A stretch of DNA of 64,000 nt from HB2-32-21 sp041603535 (GCA_041603535.1 JBFIEE010000005.1:1-64000); one strand, 5' to 3'. Counted from the first letter of the stretch, positions 24,866-33,542 are shown. A program made the numbers and translations. The notes: generated by a model not told the origin, from the letters alone.

Positions 24866-26448
24866 CCGGCCAGGCTAAATTGGTACTGAGCGTAAAAGTT
24901 AGCCAGGAATTCGTCGAATCCTATCTTGTCAGCGTCTTCAATGGCGTGTTGTTGTGCCAGCGATTGGCGGGCGAGGTTATCAAAAACCTGTGTCTGCGCT
25001 GAGTCGAGCGGCGCAGCGAGAAAATAATCCCGGTGCTGGCGAGCGTGGTCAAGCGCTGTCTGAAAATAAGTTTTGCCAGAACTTCTCATTTCATCCAGCA
25101 ACCGAGCTGCGGGTGTCCGTTGCGGATCGTCGAGGCGTTTGCCGAGGGTTTTGACCGCCTGACCATGAACAGGCTCGGCCATATTCAGATCCAGTAAAGC
25201 AGCAACGCGCGTTAGATCGCTGTTCAGGGTTGCCGCCCAGTTTTGCAGAGATACCTCGCCATCGCCACGAAGTAAGGTCAGATCGGGGTCGCGGCCCCGT
25301 GACACCATACGGCGCTGATTCTCCAACACATGATGGTATTCGCGATCATCTGTCGGCGGGCTGTCGGTGAGTAAGCAGTGCAGTAGGAAAACCTCCATGA
25401 AGTACATCTGTTCGGCGTCGATCCCGACCGGGAGATAGGGGTTAAGGTCGACGCAGCGGATTTCTACGTATTCGATACCCCTCTCCCACAGCGCCCGTAG
25501 CGGGGTTTCGCCACTGTCGACAGTCCTTTTTGGTCGAATAGTGCTGTAAAACTCGTTTTCTATCTGCAGCAGGTGAGAGTTGAGTTGGCGGTAACTGCCG
25601 GCAGAGTCCCGCACACCAATATTCTGATAGGGCGGATAAGGTGTCGTCAGGGCCTGGCGCAAATTCTCAATGTAAGTCGTCAGGTCGTTATAACAAACGA
25701 TCAGAGATTCCTGAGCCTGGCTTTGATAGCCGAGATCACCCATACGCAGGGACGTCGCATATGGCAAATACAGACTATGGACGTCGCTGTTAAACGGCTG
25801 TAGTTGATGTGTTCTATTGGCGACAAAGGACCGGCACACGGCTGGCGCGGCGCCAAAAAGATACAACAACAGCCAGAAATGGCGGCGAAAGTTACGTATC
25901 AGGCCAAAGTAGCGCTCTGTTTTGTAATCTTGCAGCGCGCCCTTATGCTGCTCCACATCTTTGAGTATCTGCCAGCAATCATCGGGTAAAGACCAGTTGT
26001 AATGGATGCCGGCTATCGTCTGCATAAGGCGACCGTAACGATTGCCCAGGCCTTCACGATAAATCTTTTTCATGCGGCCTATATTGGATGTTCCGTAGTC
26101 AGCGAGCGGAATATCCTCATCTCGTCCCAGGACGCAGGGCATGCTGTTGACCCAGAGCAGCTCATCGCCGATGTTGCGGTAGGTAAAACGGTGGATATCG
26201 TCCAGTTGTTGCAATACTTCCGGCACCGAGGTCAATGGCGGCGTGATGAACTCGGCTAGCGCTTCAGAAAAATCGGTGGTTATGTAGGGGTGGGTCAACG
26301 TTGCGCCGAGGGCTCTCGGGTGGGGTTGCTGGGATAACTGGCCCTCGGGCGTTACTCGTAGGCTCTCCTTTTCAAGACCCCGCTTGATGCCTTTGAGTAA
26401 GGGATGGTGGGCTGGCTGTGCCAGTACCTGCAAGCGCGCTTTTAACAA
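24862..26448 (-). CDS. gshA: Glutamate-cysteine ligase
   Basis: 528 aa (E. coli 518). First step of glutathione synthesis. Motifs: GIKRGLEKESLRV, ITTDFSEALAEFITP, NIGRMKKIYREGLGNRYG, IAGIHYNWSLP and EIRCVDLNPYLPVGID. I place the start at TTG 26448: AAGGA lies 7 nt upstream and overlaps the stop of the small ORF before it (translational coupling). A TTG at 26481 would add 11 residues but has no ribosome site. gshB lies at 47.9 kb. Confidence 0.94.
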   Translation of the reverse strand: MLKARLQVLAQPAHHPLLKGIKRGLEKESLRVTPEGQLSQQPHPRALGATLTHPYITTDFSEALAEFITPPLTSVPEVLQQLDDIHRFTYRNIGDELLWVNSMPCVLGRDEDIPLADYGTSNIGRMKKIYREGLGNRYGRLMQTIAGIHYNWSLPDDCWQILKDVEQHKGALQDYKTERYFGLIRNFRRHFWLLLYLFGAAPAVCRSFVANRTHQLQPFNSDVHSLYLPYATSLRMGDLGYQSQAQESLIVCYNDLTTYIENLRQALTTPYPPYQNIGVRDSAGSYRQLNSHLLQIENEFYSTIRPKRTVDSGETPLRALWERGIEYVEIRCVDLNPYLPVGIDAEQMYFMEVFLLHCLLTDSPPTDDREYHHVLENQRRMVSRGRDPDLTLLRGDGEVSLQNWAATLNSDLTRVAALLDLNMAEPVHGQAVKTLGKRLDDPQRTPAARLLDEMRSSGKTYFQTALDHARQHRDYFLAAPLDSAQTQVFDNLARQSLAQQHAIEDADKIGFDEFLANFYAQYQFSLAG

Positions 26449-26458
26449 TGACGATTCC

Positions 26459-26689
26459 TTAGGCGGCAGACTGATGGCCAATAATTATCGGTCGATTTTT
26501 ACCGTCCGCCTTACATGCCACCACGCTGGCTCGCAACGTAACATCAGCAGCGTTAAGTTCCAGTAACTGATTGAGCGCAATATCTTTGTACTGTGTTTGA
26601 AACATTTCTGTCACCGCGCAATCTGTTGTCCAGGTCAGGCCCCTGGTTAGATAGTTGCCGGACACGTCCTGCAGTATAAATAGCGTCAT
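26459..26689 (-). CDS. Small conserved-looking protein coupled to gshA
   Basis: 76 aa starting MTLFILQDVSGNYLTRGLTW. No known domain recognised. It appears to be real because its TAA overlaps the Shine-Dalgarno of gshA and the spacing is only 10 bp. The sequence is mixed, soluble and ends in a polar tail (GKNRPIIIGHQSAA). From memory, short proteins of this look (xLYILxDxxGNYLT, NQLLELNxxDVxLRA) occur in other gammaproteobacteria, but no function is known to me. The ribosome site of its own ATG is weak; a TTG at 26740 is an alternative start. Confidence 0.6.
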   Translation of the reverse strand: MTLFILQDVSGNYLTRGLTWTTDCAVTEMFQTQYKDIALNQLLELNAADVTLRASVVACKADGKNRPIIIGHQSAA

Positions 26690-27049
26690 AGTGTACTTGC
26701 CCGAGCTGCTGGTTGTGGCAAGTTTAACGGAACGGCACAACAGGGCAACTGTTTTCAGGCATCTCGCGAAGAGCTTTATCTCTGGGTGAGCGCGTCGCGG
26801 GCAGTGCCCACCAGGCGTTGCTTTGGACAGCTTGTTGCCGCAGCGCAGGCCTGCCCCACAAAGCTATCGGTGACATAGTCGCATAATCGTTCCGGCAACG
26901 CCTTAAATATTGACAGAACCAGGGCATTTGTAGACCATGCACGGTTACCGTTGGGTAAGTGCCAATTGTCGATGGCGGCTCGCCGTTCACACAGGCTCTT
27001 ACGTGCAAGCAAGTTGATATCAAATTGATATATTGAATTGGAGTAGCGA
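26690..27049. other. Divergent intergenic region between the gshA operon and the monooxygenase gene
   Basis: 360 bp with no convincing gene. It should hold the divergent promoters. On the minus strand a frame stays open for 78 codons (27012-26776) and reads like protein, but it has no ribosome site and only a TTG to start from. Near the monooxygenase start, an A/T-rich segment contains a palindrome (27014-27023). Confidence 0.6.
27014..27023 (+). promoter_or_regulatory. Palindromic operator candidate before the monooxygenase gene
   Basis: TTGATATCAA is a perfect 10-bp palindrome 26 bp before the ATG at 27050; a related, less symmetric TTGATATATTGAA follows at 27025-27037. Spacing and position suit a repressor site. 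No regulator gene is next to it in the window. Confidence 0.35.
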
Positions 27050-28540
27050 ATGGGTGTTACCGAGAATGCTGCTATTGGCGCAGCGATAAAGAGCGGCAAG
27101 AAACAACCACGAGTCATTGTCGTGGGATCCGGGTTATCTGGCATCGTCATGGGCATGCGCCTGATGAAGGCGGGTTTTACCGATCTGACTATTTTTGAGA
27201 AGGCCGAAAATGTAGGCGGCACCTGGTTCTACAATGCCTACCCTGGCTTGCGCTGTGATGTTCCGTCACATTATTACCAGTACAGTTTCGAGCCCAGCAC
27301 GTCCTGGAGCCACCGGTTTTGCGGTGGGCCGGAAATCAGGCAGTACTTCGAAGATATGGCACGGAAATACCAGGTGTTTGAGCGGATCCAGTTTAATACC
27401 GAAGTGGTCAATGCCGAGTACGGTGACGGCAAGTGGGAGGTTGAACTGGGCAACGGGGAAAAACAAAGCTGTGATTTCCTGATAGCCGCCTGCGGTATCC
27501 TGGTGCGGCCCAAATACCCTGATCTTAAAGGTCTGGATTCGTTTGCCGGAGAAGTGGTGCATTCCGCGCGCTGGGATCATGACCTGGATCTGCAGGGCAA
27601 ACGGGTGGCTGTTATCGGTAACGGCTCTACGGGCATCCAGATGATTGACCCTCTGACCAAAATTTGTAGCAAGGTGGTTTCTTTCCAGCGGACACCCCAG
27701 TGGATTGTGCCGATCCCCAATAAGAAATATTCAGCATTCGGTCACAAGCTGCAAAATACTTTTCCGTTTATATCAAAATTTTATTACTACACTTTCCGTT
27801 TCGTAATGGAACAGTTGATGGGCAGGGGCATCATCAAGGACGGTTGGTCACGCAGAACTATGGGCAAGTTATGCCAGTGGAATCTGAACAGCGTCAAGGA
27901 TGAAAAATTACGTCAGGACCTGACGCCAGACTACGTCGCTATGTGTAAGCGTCTGGTGATGTCTTCCGAGTTTTATCCGGCTATTCAGAAACCCAACGCG
28001 GAGCTGGTGAGAGAAGGCATCGACCACGTCGAAGCCGGGGGCATCGTCACCAAAGATGGCAAACTGCATGAGCTGGATGTTATCGCCCTGGCGACCGGTT
28101 TCCATGCCAATGAATATATGTTGCCGATGACCATGACCGGAGAGAATGGCCTGACTTTAGATGAGGCCTGGAAGAACGGCCCGCGCGGCTATCGTACCGT
28201 TGCGATGCCGGGTTTTCCCAACTTTTTCATGGTCATGGGACCACACAGCCCGGTGGGGAATTTCTCCCTGTCTTCGATTGCCGAAACTCAGTCGCAATAC
28301 ATTCTCAATTTCATAAAAATGTGGTCGGACGGTAAATTCAATACCGTGCGACCCAAGGAAGAGGCCACTGAAAAATTCAATCAGGATATGAAGGCTAATA
28401 TGAAGGATACGGTTTGGCTGACCGGCTGTCAGAGCTGGTACCTTGATGATCAGGGCATACCCGGATCGTGGCCGTGGACAGCGACCAAGTTTCGTAATGA
28501 CTTAAAGGACGCTCGCTTTGAAGAGTACACCGCGACCTGA
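27050..28540 (+). CDS. Flavin-containing monooxygenase, Baeyer-Villiger type
   Basis: 496 aa. FAD-binding GSGLSGIVMG near residue 26, GGTWFYNAYPGLRCDVPS, the Baeyer-Villiger fingerprint FxGxxxHxxxW (F165 to W175, followed by D) and a second, NADPH-binding Rossmann motif VIGNGSTGIQ. Such enzymes insert oxygen next to a ketone or hydroxylate carbon/heteroatoms using NADPH and O2. GGAG lies 7 nt before the ATG. Substrate unknown; it precedes the HMGS-like and thiolase genes by 190 bp on the same strand, so ring opening or ketone oxidation followed by CoA-thioester cleavage is possible. Confidence 0.88.
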   Translation: MGVTENAAIGAAIKSGKKQPRVIVVGSGLSGIVMGMRLMKAGFTDLTIFEKAENVGGTWFYNAYPGLRCDVPSHYYQYSFEPSTSWSHRFCGGPEIRQYFEDMARKYQVFERIQFNTEVVNAEYGDGKWEVELGNGEKQSCDFLIAACGILVRPKYPDLKGLDSFAGEVVHSARWDHDLDLQGKRVAVIGNGSTGIQMIDPLTKICSKVVSFQRTPQWIVPIPNKKYSAFGHKLQNTFPFISKFYYYTFRFVMEQLMGRGIIKDGWSRRTMGKLCQWNLNSVKDEKLRQDLTPDYVAMCKRLVMSSEFYPAIQKPNAELVREGIDHVEAGGIVTKDGKLHELDVIALATGFHANEYMLPMTMTGENGLTLDEAWKNGPRGYRTVAMPGFPNFFMVMGPHSPVGNFSLSSIAETQSQYILNFIKMWSDGKFNTVRPKEEATEKFNQDMKANMKDTVWLTGCQSWYLDDQGIPGSWPWTATKFRNDLKDARFEEYTAT

Positions 28541-28730
28541 GAGGTATGAGTGGTTAAGCCATATAACGAATTAACGTCATGCGATGAATCGGTGCCCTGG
28601 ATTTCTGCTACTGTTTAGCAAGTGGGATTCTGGGGTCGTCGTCCAGGCGGAAGTGGGCCTGGGGAGATTGTATCGAGCGCATGACCAACCACATGAACTG
28701 TGCTATCTACAAAGATGAGGGGGAGTGAAC

Positions 28731-30116
28731 GTGTCCGGAATTCTAAGTTACGGGACGTATGTGCCATATTACAGGCTTACACGACAGGCCATTGGTGGCG
28801 GCAAGGGCGAACGCGCCGTCGCCAGTTATGATGAAGATGCGGTGTCCATGGCCGTTGAGGCCGGGCGCGAAGCTAAACGTGCCTTTGGTGGTGCTATTGA
28901 TTCGCTGATTTTTGCGACAACGAGCCCGCCCTATGCCGAAAAATTGAATGCCGCCGCGATTAATGCAGCTCTTGATTTGCCCGCTACCGTACGATCCATG
29001 GAGCTCGGCAGCAACACCCGCATGGGTTTGGCGAGTTTATTACTCGGGGCTGACCTGGGTACAGCGGGTAGGACCTCGATGATTTGCGCCAGCGATGTGA
29101 TCGTCGGCGGACCAGGTGGTGCGCGGGAGCGAGATGGCGGCGATGCTGCTGTTGCTTTTGTTACTGGTGCAGATGATCAGGCTATCGCTACAGTGTTAGG
29201 GCAGGCGTCGTCGACGTCCGAAGTGCTGGATGTCTGGCGCTTACCGGGAGATCAGTTTGCCCGGCAGTGGGAAGAGCGTTTCGGTATAGAAGTTTTGGGC
29301 CCGGTCAGCCTCGATACTGCCCAGCGCGCATTGAGTGCTGCGTGCGTAGCACCTGATCAGCTGACTACCGTCATTCTTGACGCGACGAACAAGCGCGACG
29401 TGGCTGGCATACCGCGCGCACTTGGGCTTAAACCGGAGCAGGTTGCCGACATGCTGGGTGATAACCTTGGACGGTGTGGTGTTGCGCATGCAGGTCTTGT
29501 CTTAGCCAACACCCTCGATACTGCGCAGGCCGGTGACAAGATCCTGGTGCTTTCCACTGCGGACGGGTGCGATGCCGTGGTGCTTGAAGTCACTGCAAAT
29601 ATCCGCAACGGCCAACCCAGGCGCACGGTACAGCACTGGCTGGCGTCCAGTAACAATGAACTTGCCTACAATACGTATTTAAAGTGGCGCGGGGTGTTAC
29701 CTTTTGAACCGCCGCGGCGACCCGACCCAATGCGACCAGCCGCGCCGATCATGAAGCGTCACGAACGCTGGAAGTATGCTTTTTTTGGCTCTCGGTGTGA
29801 ATGCGGCCAGGGGCATCTACCGCCACAACGGGTTTGCGTGAAATGCCGGGCGGTGGACAAGATGAAACCAGAAGCTTTCGCAGATGAACCGTGTAGGGTG
29901 ACAACGTTTACACTGGATCACCTTGCCTACACCCTGCAGCCGCCGGTGATTTCAACGGTTGCCGATTTTGATTGTGGTGGGCGGCTGGCCTGTGAATTGA
30001 CGGATGCCGATCCTCGAGGTGTAAAGATTGGCAATCGACTTGAAATGACCTTCCGACGATTCTATACCGGTCAGGGGGTTCACAATTATTTCTGGAAAGC
30101 GCGTCCGCAGCGCTAG
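28731..30116 (+). CDS. HMG-CoA synthase-like domain fused to DUF35 Zn-ribbon/OB domain
   Basis: 461 aa from GTG 28731, which has GGGGGA at correct spacing (a GTG at 28725 is too close). Residues 1 to about 310 follow the thiolase-fold pattern of HMG-CoA/ketoacyl synthase III: GILSYGTYVPYYRL at the start, and DNLGRCGVAHAGLVLANTL at the end. The C-terminal part is a DUF35 protein: zinc ribbon with Cys pairs (CECGQGHLPP ... CVKC) and an OB fold. Active-site residues are missing: the nucleophilic Cys position reads MELGSNTRMG (Ser94) and the HQPN His position reads DATN. It probably acts as a partner or scaffold for the next thiolase rather than as a synthase. Confidence 0.82.
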   Translation: MSGILSYGTYVPYYRLTRQAIGGGKGERAVASYDEDAVSMAVEAGREAKRAFGGAIDSLIFATTSPPYAEKLNAAAINAALDLPATVRSMELGSNTRMGLASLLLGADLGTAGRTSMICASDVIVGGPGGARERDGGDAAVAFVTGADDQAIATVLGQASSTSEVLDVWRLPGDQFARQWEERFGIEVLGPVSLDTAQRALSAACVAPDQLTTVILDATNKRDVAGIPRALGLKPEQVADMLGDNLGRCGVAHAGLVLANTLDTAQAGDKILVLSTADGCDAVVLEVTANIRNGQPRRTVQHWLASSNNELAYNTYLKWRGVLPFEPPRRPDPMRPAAPIMKRHERWKYAFFGSRCECGQGHLPPQRVCVKCRAVDKMKPEAFADEPCRVTTFTLDHLAYTLQPPVISTVADFDCGGRLACELTDADPRGVKIGNRLEMTFRRFYTGQGVHNYFWKARPQR

Positions 30117-30127
30117 GGGGTACGGTT

Positions 30128-31312
30128 ATGGCTAGTAACGGCATTAAGGATCAGGTAGCAATTGTCGGCATGGGCTGCACGGCCTTTGGTGAACATTGGG
30201 ACAGAGATGCCTCGGATATGCTTATCGAGGCAGCGACGGAGGCGTACAAATCGGCGGGTGTTAGCCCGGAGGATGTTGACGCCTATTGGCTGGGGACTTT
30301 CGCCAGCGGTGTTTCAGGGATTGTTTTTTCTGAAGCCCTGAAAACACCCTATAAGCCAGTTACCAGGCTGGAGAATATGTGCGCCACAGGCAGTGAAGCG
30401 ATTCGCAATGCAGCCTATGCAGTGGCCAGCGGCGCCTATGATCTGGTCATGGCAGTGGGTGTCGAAAAGTTGAAAGACGGCGGCTATTCCGGGCTTGTGG
30501 TGCCAGGTCCCGACGGCGATGGTAGCGAGTCGAGTATGACGGCACCGGCGATGTTCTCGTTGCTGGCCCCGGCCTACTGTGAAAAATACGGCGTCAGTGA
30601 GAAAGATCTCAAGGACGTTTTGTCTCGCATTGCCTGGAAAAACCATGTTGCGGGTGCCAAAAACCCGAAAGCGCAGTTCCGCAAGGAGGTGCCAATGGAC
30701 GCTATATGTAATTCACCGCGTGTGGCGGGCATGTTTGGGGTGTTTGATTGCTCTGGCGTCGCGGACGGATCAGCGGCAGCAATATTGTGTCGAGCTGAAG
30801 ACGCGCATAAGTACACAGACAAGCCGATTTACCTGAAAGCGTTTTCCATAGCTGCGGGCCCCAATGAGGGCTTTATCAGTGAGGAATATGATTTCACTAC
30901 TTTTCAGGAAGTAGTGGTATCAGCGCAGGATGCCTACAAACAGGCAGGTATTACCAATCCCCGCGAACAAATCAGCATGGCTGAAGTTCATGATTGCTTT
31001 ACAGCCACCGAGCTGGTGCTGATGGAGGACATGGGCTTCTCGGAGCGTGGTCAGGGCTGGAAAGACGTAATGGAAGGTCGTTTTGACGGTGATGGGGCGC
31101 AGCCCATTAACCCGGACGGCGGCCTGAAAAGTTTTGGTCATCCCATCGGCGCCAGCGGTCTACGTATGATGTACGAAATGTGGTTACAACTGCGTGGAGA
31201 AGCCGGTGAGCGGCAGATAGATAATCCCAAGTTGGGATTGACACACAATCTGGGTGGTCAACCGGGGCGCTGTGTGAGTTTCGTTTCCATAGTTGGTAAC
31301 GAACTGGGCTGA
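30128..31312 (+). CDS. SCP2-type thiolase / acetyl-CoA acetyltransferase family
   Basis: 394 aa. Thiolase fold with nucleophile Cys85 (ENMCATGSEA), His288 in EVHDCFT and His338 in SFGHPIGASG. The last catalytic Cys-Gly of biosynthetic thiolases is not in its usual form (GGQPGRCVSF), as in the SCP2/lipid-transfer-like group. It begins 11 bp after the HMGS-like/DUF35 gene. Thiolases of this group work with DUF35 partners (archaeal acetoacetyl-CoA thiolase complex; actinobacterial Ltp2-ChsH2 aldolase). Thiolysis or retro-aldol cleavage of a CoA ester is the best guess. Confidence 0.87.
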   Translation: MASNGIKDQVAIVGMGCTAFGEHWDRDASDMLIEAATEAYKSAGVSPEDVDAYWLGTFASGVSGIVFSEALKTPYKPVTRLENMCATGSEAIRNAAYAVASGAYDLVMAVGVEKLKDGGYSGLVVPGPDGDGSESSMTAPAMFSLLAPAYCEKYGVSEKDLKDVLSRIAWKNHVAGAKNPKAQFRKEVPMDAICNSPRVAGMFGVFDCSGVADGSAAAILCRAEDAHKYTDKPIYLKAFSIAAGPNEGFISEEYDFTTFQEVVVSAQDAYKQAGITNPREQISMAEVHDCFTATELVLMEDMGFSERGQGWKDVMEGRFDGDGAQPINPDGGLKSFGHPIGASGLRMMYEMWLQLRGEAGERQIDNPKLGLTHNLGGQPGRCVSFVSIVGNELG

Positions 31313-31352
31313 CGTCATTTGCTAAGGGATGGGCGCGATTAATGGCGCAAAT

Positions 31353-31381
31353 AAAAAGCCCGGTTGCTACCGGGCTTTTTT
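31353..31381. terminator. Bidirectional terminator between thiolase and rho genes
   Basis: AAAAAGCCCGGT (31353-31364) pairs perfectly with ACCGGGCTTTTT (31369-31380), loop TGCT, plus one more T. It lies between convergent genes and has T-runs in both directions. Confidence 0.88.
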
Positions 31382-31419
31382 GTGGCTGATGTTGCGGCTC
31401 TGGTGGCCGTGTCCGTGCG

Positions 31420-32679
31420 CTATTTACGGCGCATGGCTGAGAAAAACTCATCGTTGGATTTAAAACCCTTAAGTTTATCGACCAGGAACTCTGCTGCGCT
31501 CAGGTCTTCCATATCGTGCAGTAGCTTGCGCAGTATCCAGACCCGTTGTAATTCAGCTTCGTCCATGAGCAAGTCTTCGCGTCGGGTTCCCGAGCGACGA
31601 ATATTGATGGCCGGATAGACACGTTTTTCAGCAATTTTACGATCGAGGTGGAGCTCCATGTTACCGGTGCCCTTGAACTCTTCGTAAATCACCTCGTCCA
31701 TTTTAGATCCGGTGTCGACCAGGGTGGTGGCGATGATGGTTAAACTGCCGCCATTCTCGATGTTTCTCGCAGCACCGAAAAAGCGCTTGGGCTTTTCCAG
31801 GGCGTGGGCGTCGATACCACCGGTCAGGACTTTGCCGGAAGAGGGGATAACCGTGTTGTAGGCGCGCGCGAGACGAGTGATGGAGTCCAGCAATATCACT
31901 ACATCGTGTTTGTGCTCGACCAGGCGTTTCGCTTTTTCGATCACCATCTCTGCTACCTGTACATGTCGCGCAGGTGGTTCATCAAAGGTAGAGGCAACGA
32001 CTTCGCCGCGCACGGTGCGCTGCATTTCCGTGACCTCTTCGGGGCGTTCATCAATGAGTAGCACAATCATCAGGGCCTCAGGATTGTTGCGGATAATAGC
32101 CTGAGCTATGTGCTGCATCATGATGGTTTTGCCTGCCTTAGGGGGTGCAACAATGAGACCCCGCTGACCTTTGCCGATCGGCGCGACGAGATCGATCATA
32201 CGGCCCGTCAAATCTTCAGAACTGCCATTGCCACTTTCCAGCACCAAACGTTCATCTGGAAACAGGGGTGTCAGGTTTTCAAAGAGGATTTTGTTACGTG
32301 CGTTTTCGGGTTTGTCGAAATTAATGGTATCGACTTTTAGTAACGCAAAATAGCGTTCACCCTCCTTGGGCGGCCGTATTTTTCCGGCTATGTTGTCTCC
32401 AGTACGCAAATTAAAACGGCGAATTTGACTGGGTGATACGTAAATATCGTCGGGGCCGGCGAGGTAACTGCAGTCGGCAGAGCGCAAAAAACCAAAGCCA
32501 TCCGGTAGTATTTCGAGCACACCGTCGCCGTAAATATCCTCGCCACTTTTCGCATGACGCTTAAGAATATTAAAAATAATATCCTGTTTTCGGCTACGCC
32601 CCAGGTTTTCGAGGCCGGTTTCGGTGCCGATAGTGATCAGCTCGTCAATGGGTTTGGTTTTCAGGTCAGTCAGATTCAT
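31420..32679 (-). CDS. rho: Transcription termination factor Rho
   Basis: 419 aa, identical in length to E. coli Rho. RNA-binding cold-shock-like domain (DGFGFLRSADCSYLAGPDDIYVSP split across residues 61-84), Walker A APPKAGKTIM, Walker B VILLDSITRLARAYN and the Q/R loops are present. Hexameric helicase that releases untranslated transcripts. The 178-nt leader is C-rich and G-poor, as expected for self-regulation. Confidence 0.97.
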   Translation of the reverse strand: MNLTDLKTKPIDELITIGTETGLENLGRSRKQDIIFNILKRHAKSGEDIYGDGVLEILPDGFGFLRSADCSYLAGPDDIYVSPSQIRRFNLRTGDNIAGKIRPPKEGERYFALLKVDTINFDKPENARNKILFENLTPLFPDERLVLESGNGSSEDLTGRMIDLVAPIGKGQRGLIVAPPKAGKTIMMQHIAQAIIRNNPEALMIVLLIDERPEEVTEMQRTVRGEVVASTFDEPPARHVQVAEMVIEKAKRLVEHKHDVVILLDSITRLARAYNTVIPSSGKVLTGGIDAHALEKPKRFFGAARNIENGGSLTIIATTLVDTGSKMDEVIYEEFKGTGNMELHLDRKIAEKRVYPAINIRRSGTRREDLLMDEAELQRVWILRKLLHDMEDLSAAEFLVDKLKGFKSNDEFFSAMRRK

Positions 32680-32858
32680 AAGTTTGTTTATGTTTTAGGT
32701 ATAAGGGCTTAGGTGTATGGTCTTAAGGGCTGATAGGAATTGGCAAGTACAACGCAAGACGTACTGAGTCAGAAGCGACCAGGTCGTATTCTAGTGTGCC
32801 ACCCAAATGGCCAGTAAGAGGTTTAACGGACTATGGTGTTCAGGAAGATGATCTTGTT
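32680..32858 (-). promoter_or_regulatory. G-poor rho leader, probable autoregulatory rut site
   Basis: Read on the minus strand, the untranslated leader is rich in C and A with very few G; the last 45 nt before the ATG have almost none and repeat CCTAAGCCCTTA-like words. Rho binds such unstructured C-rich RNA and E. coli rho is known to be attenuated by Rho. Inferred from composition. Confidence 0.45.
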
Positions 32859-32864
32859 GAGGCG

Positions 32865-32892
32865 AGTATAGCGTCTGTTTATGAAATAACAA
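32865..32892 (-). promoter_or_regulatory. Sigma-70 promoter of rho
   Basis: On the minus strand: TTGTTA (32892-32887), a 16-bp spacer and TATACT (32870-32865). The start of transcription near 32858 gives a leader of about 178 nt. Confidence 0.55.
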
Positions 32893-32926
32893 ACAGTTTT
32901 TCCAGCCCCGTCGGGGCCGGAAAACG

Positions 32927-33253
32927 CTATATGCTGGCGTTTATAAACTCTGTCAACTGAGCTTTTGACAGTGCGCCGACCTTGGTGTCCTGCAGGGCGC
33001 CGTCCTTGAACAGCATTAACGTGGGAATCCCTCGGACATTAAATTTAGCTGCTACCTCGCGATTGGCATCAACATCGACTTTGCAGACCTTCAGTTTGCC
33101 CTCGTAGCTGTCAGCCAGCTCATCAAGTATCGGAGCAATCATTTTGCACGGGCCACACCAGCTAGCCCAGAAATCAACCAGTACCGCTGTATCGGCACCA
33201 AGTACGTCGCCATCAAAGCTGGCGTCGGTTGCGTGAACGATTTTATCGCCCAT
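32927..33253 (-). CDS. trxA: Thioredoxin
   Basis: 108 aa (E. coli 109). Active site WCGPCK and the cis-Pro loop RGIPTLMLF are intact. The ATG at 33253 has GGAG with 8-nt spacing; the frame is open 32 codons further upstream but without thioredoxin likeness. Located just before rho, the usual trxA-rho order. A GC hairpin (about 32897-32924) follows its stop but has no U-run, so readthrough into rho is possible. Confidence 0.97.
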   Translation of the reverse strand: MGDKIVHATDASFDGDVLGADTAVLVDFWASWCGPCKMIAPILDELADSYEGKLKVCKVDVDANREVAAKFNVRGIPTLMLFKDGALQDTKVGALSKAQLTEFINASI

Positions 33254-33304
33254 AAAATTTACTCCAGATTGTTTGTTTGTCGATCGATCCTCAACAGGTC
33301 GCTC

Positions 33305-33331
33305 ATGATAACATCGGCTCAGGCCTGTAAA
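33305..33331 (-). promoter_or_regulatory. Possible trxA promoter
   Basis: On the minus strand TTTACA (33331-33326), spacer 15, TATCAT (33310-33305). An alternative -35, TTGTTT, would give an 18-bp spacer. About 50 nt upstream of the trxA ATG. Confidence 0.3.
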
Positions 33332-33494
33332 CAAACCGCTAACCCTCATGGCGATAGCGTTGCCGTCACGCGTCGAGTGCCGAGCCTGCGCCTGGTCTGA
33401 TCAAGGTGAACCGACAGTATTAAAAGGGCTCTAACGCCGGGTGGGTCCGCCTGACAAAGAGAAACCGATAGTTGAAGCCTCAGGAAATAAAACG

Positions 33495-33542
33495 ATGAGT
33501 GTAAAGCCAGCCATCCAGCCCCGGGTCGCGCCGTTTTGCTAA
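33495..33542 (+). CDS. 15-codon upstream ORF of the TVP38-reductase gene
   Basis: ATG at 33495 with AGGA 9 nt upstream encodes MSVKPAIQPRVAPFC and stops at TAA 33540-33542, overlapping the TTG start of the next gene. The TTG itself has no good ribosome site, so this mini-ORF may feed ribosomes to it, or act as a leader peptide. Tentative. Confidence 0.3.
   Translation: MSVKPAIQPRVAPFC

Noticed and set aside
32897..32924. Terminator after trxA
   Set aside because: A GC-rich hairpin is present, but the T-run is on the 5' side and an A-run on the 3' side in both directions, so it is not an intrinsic terminator.
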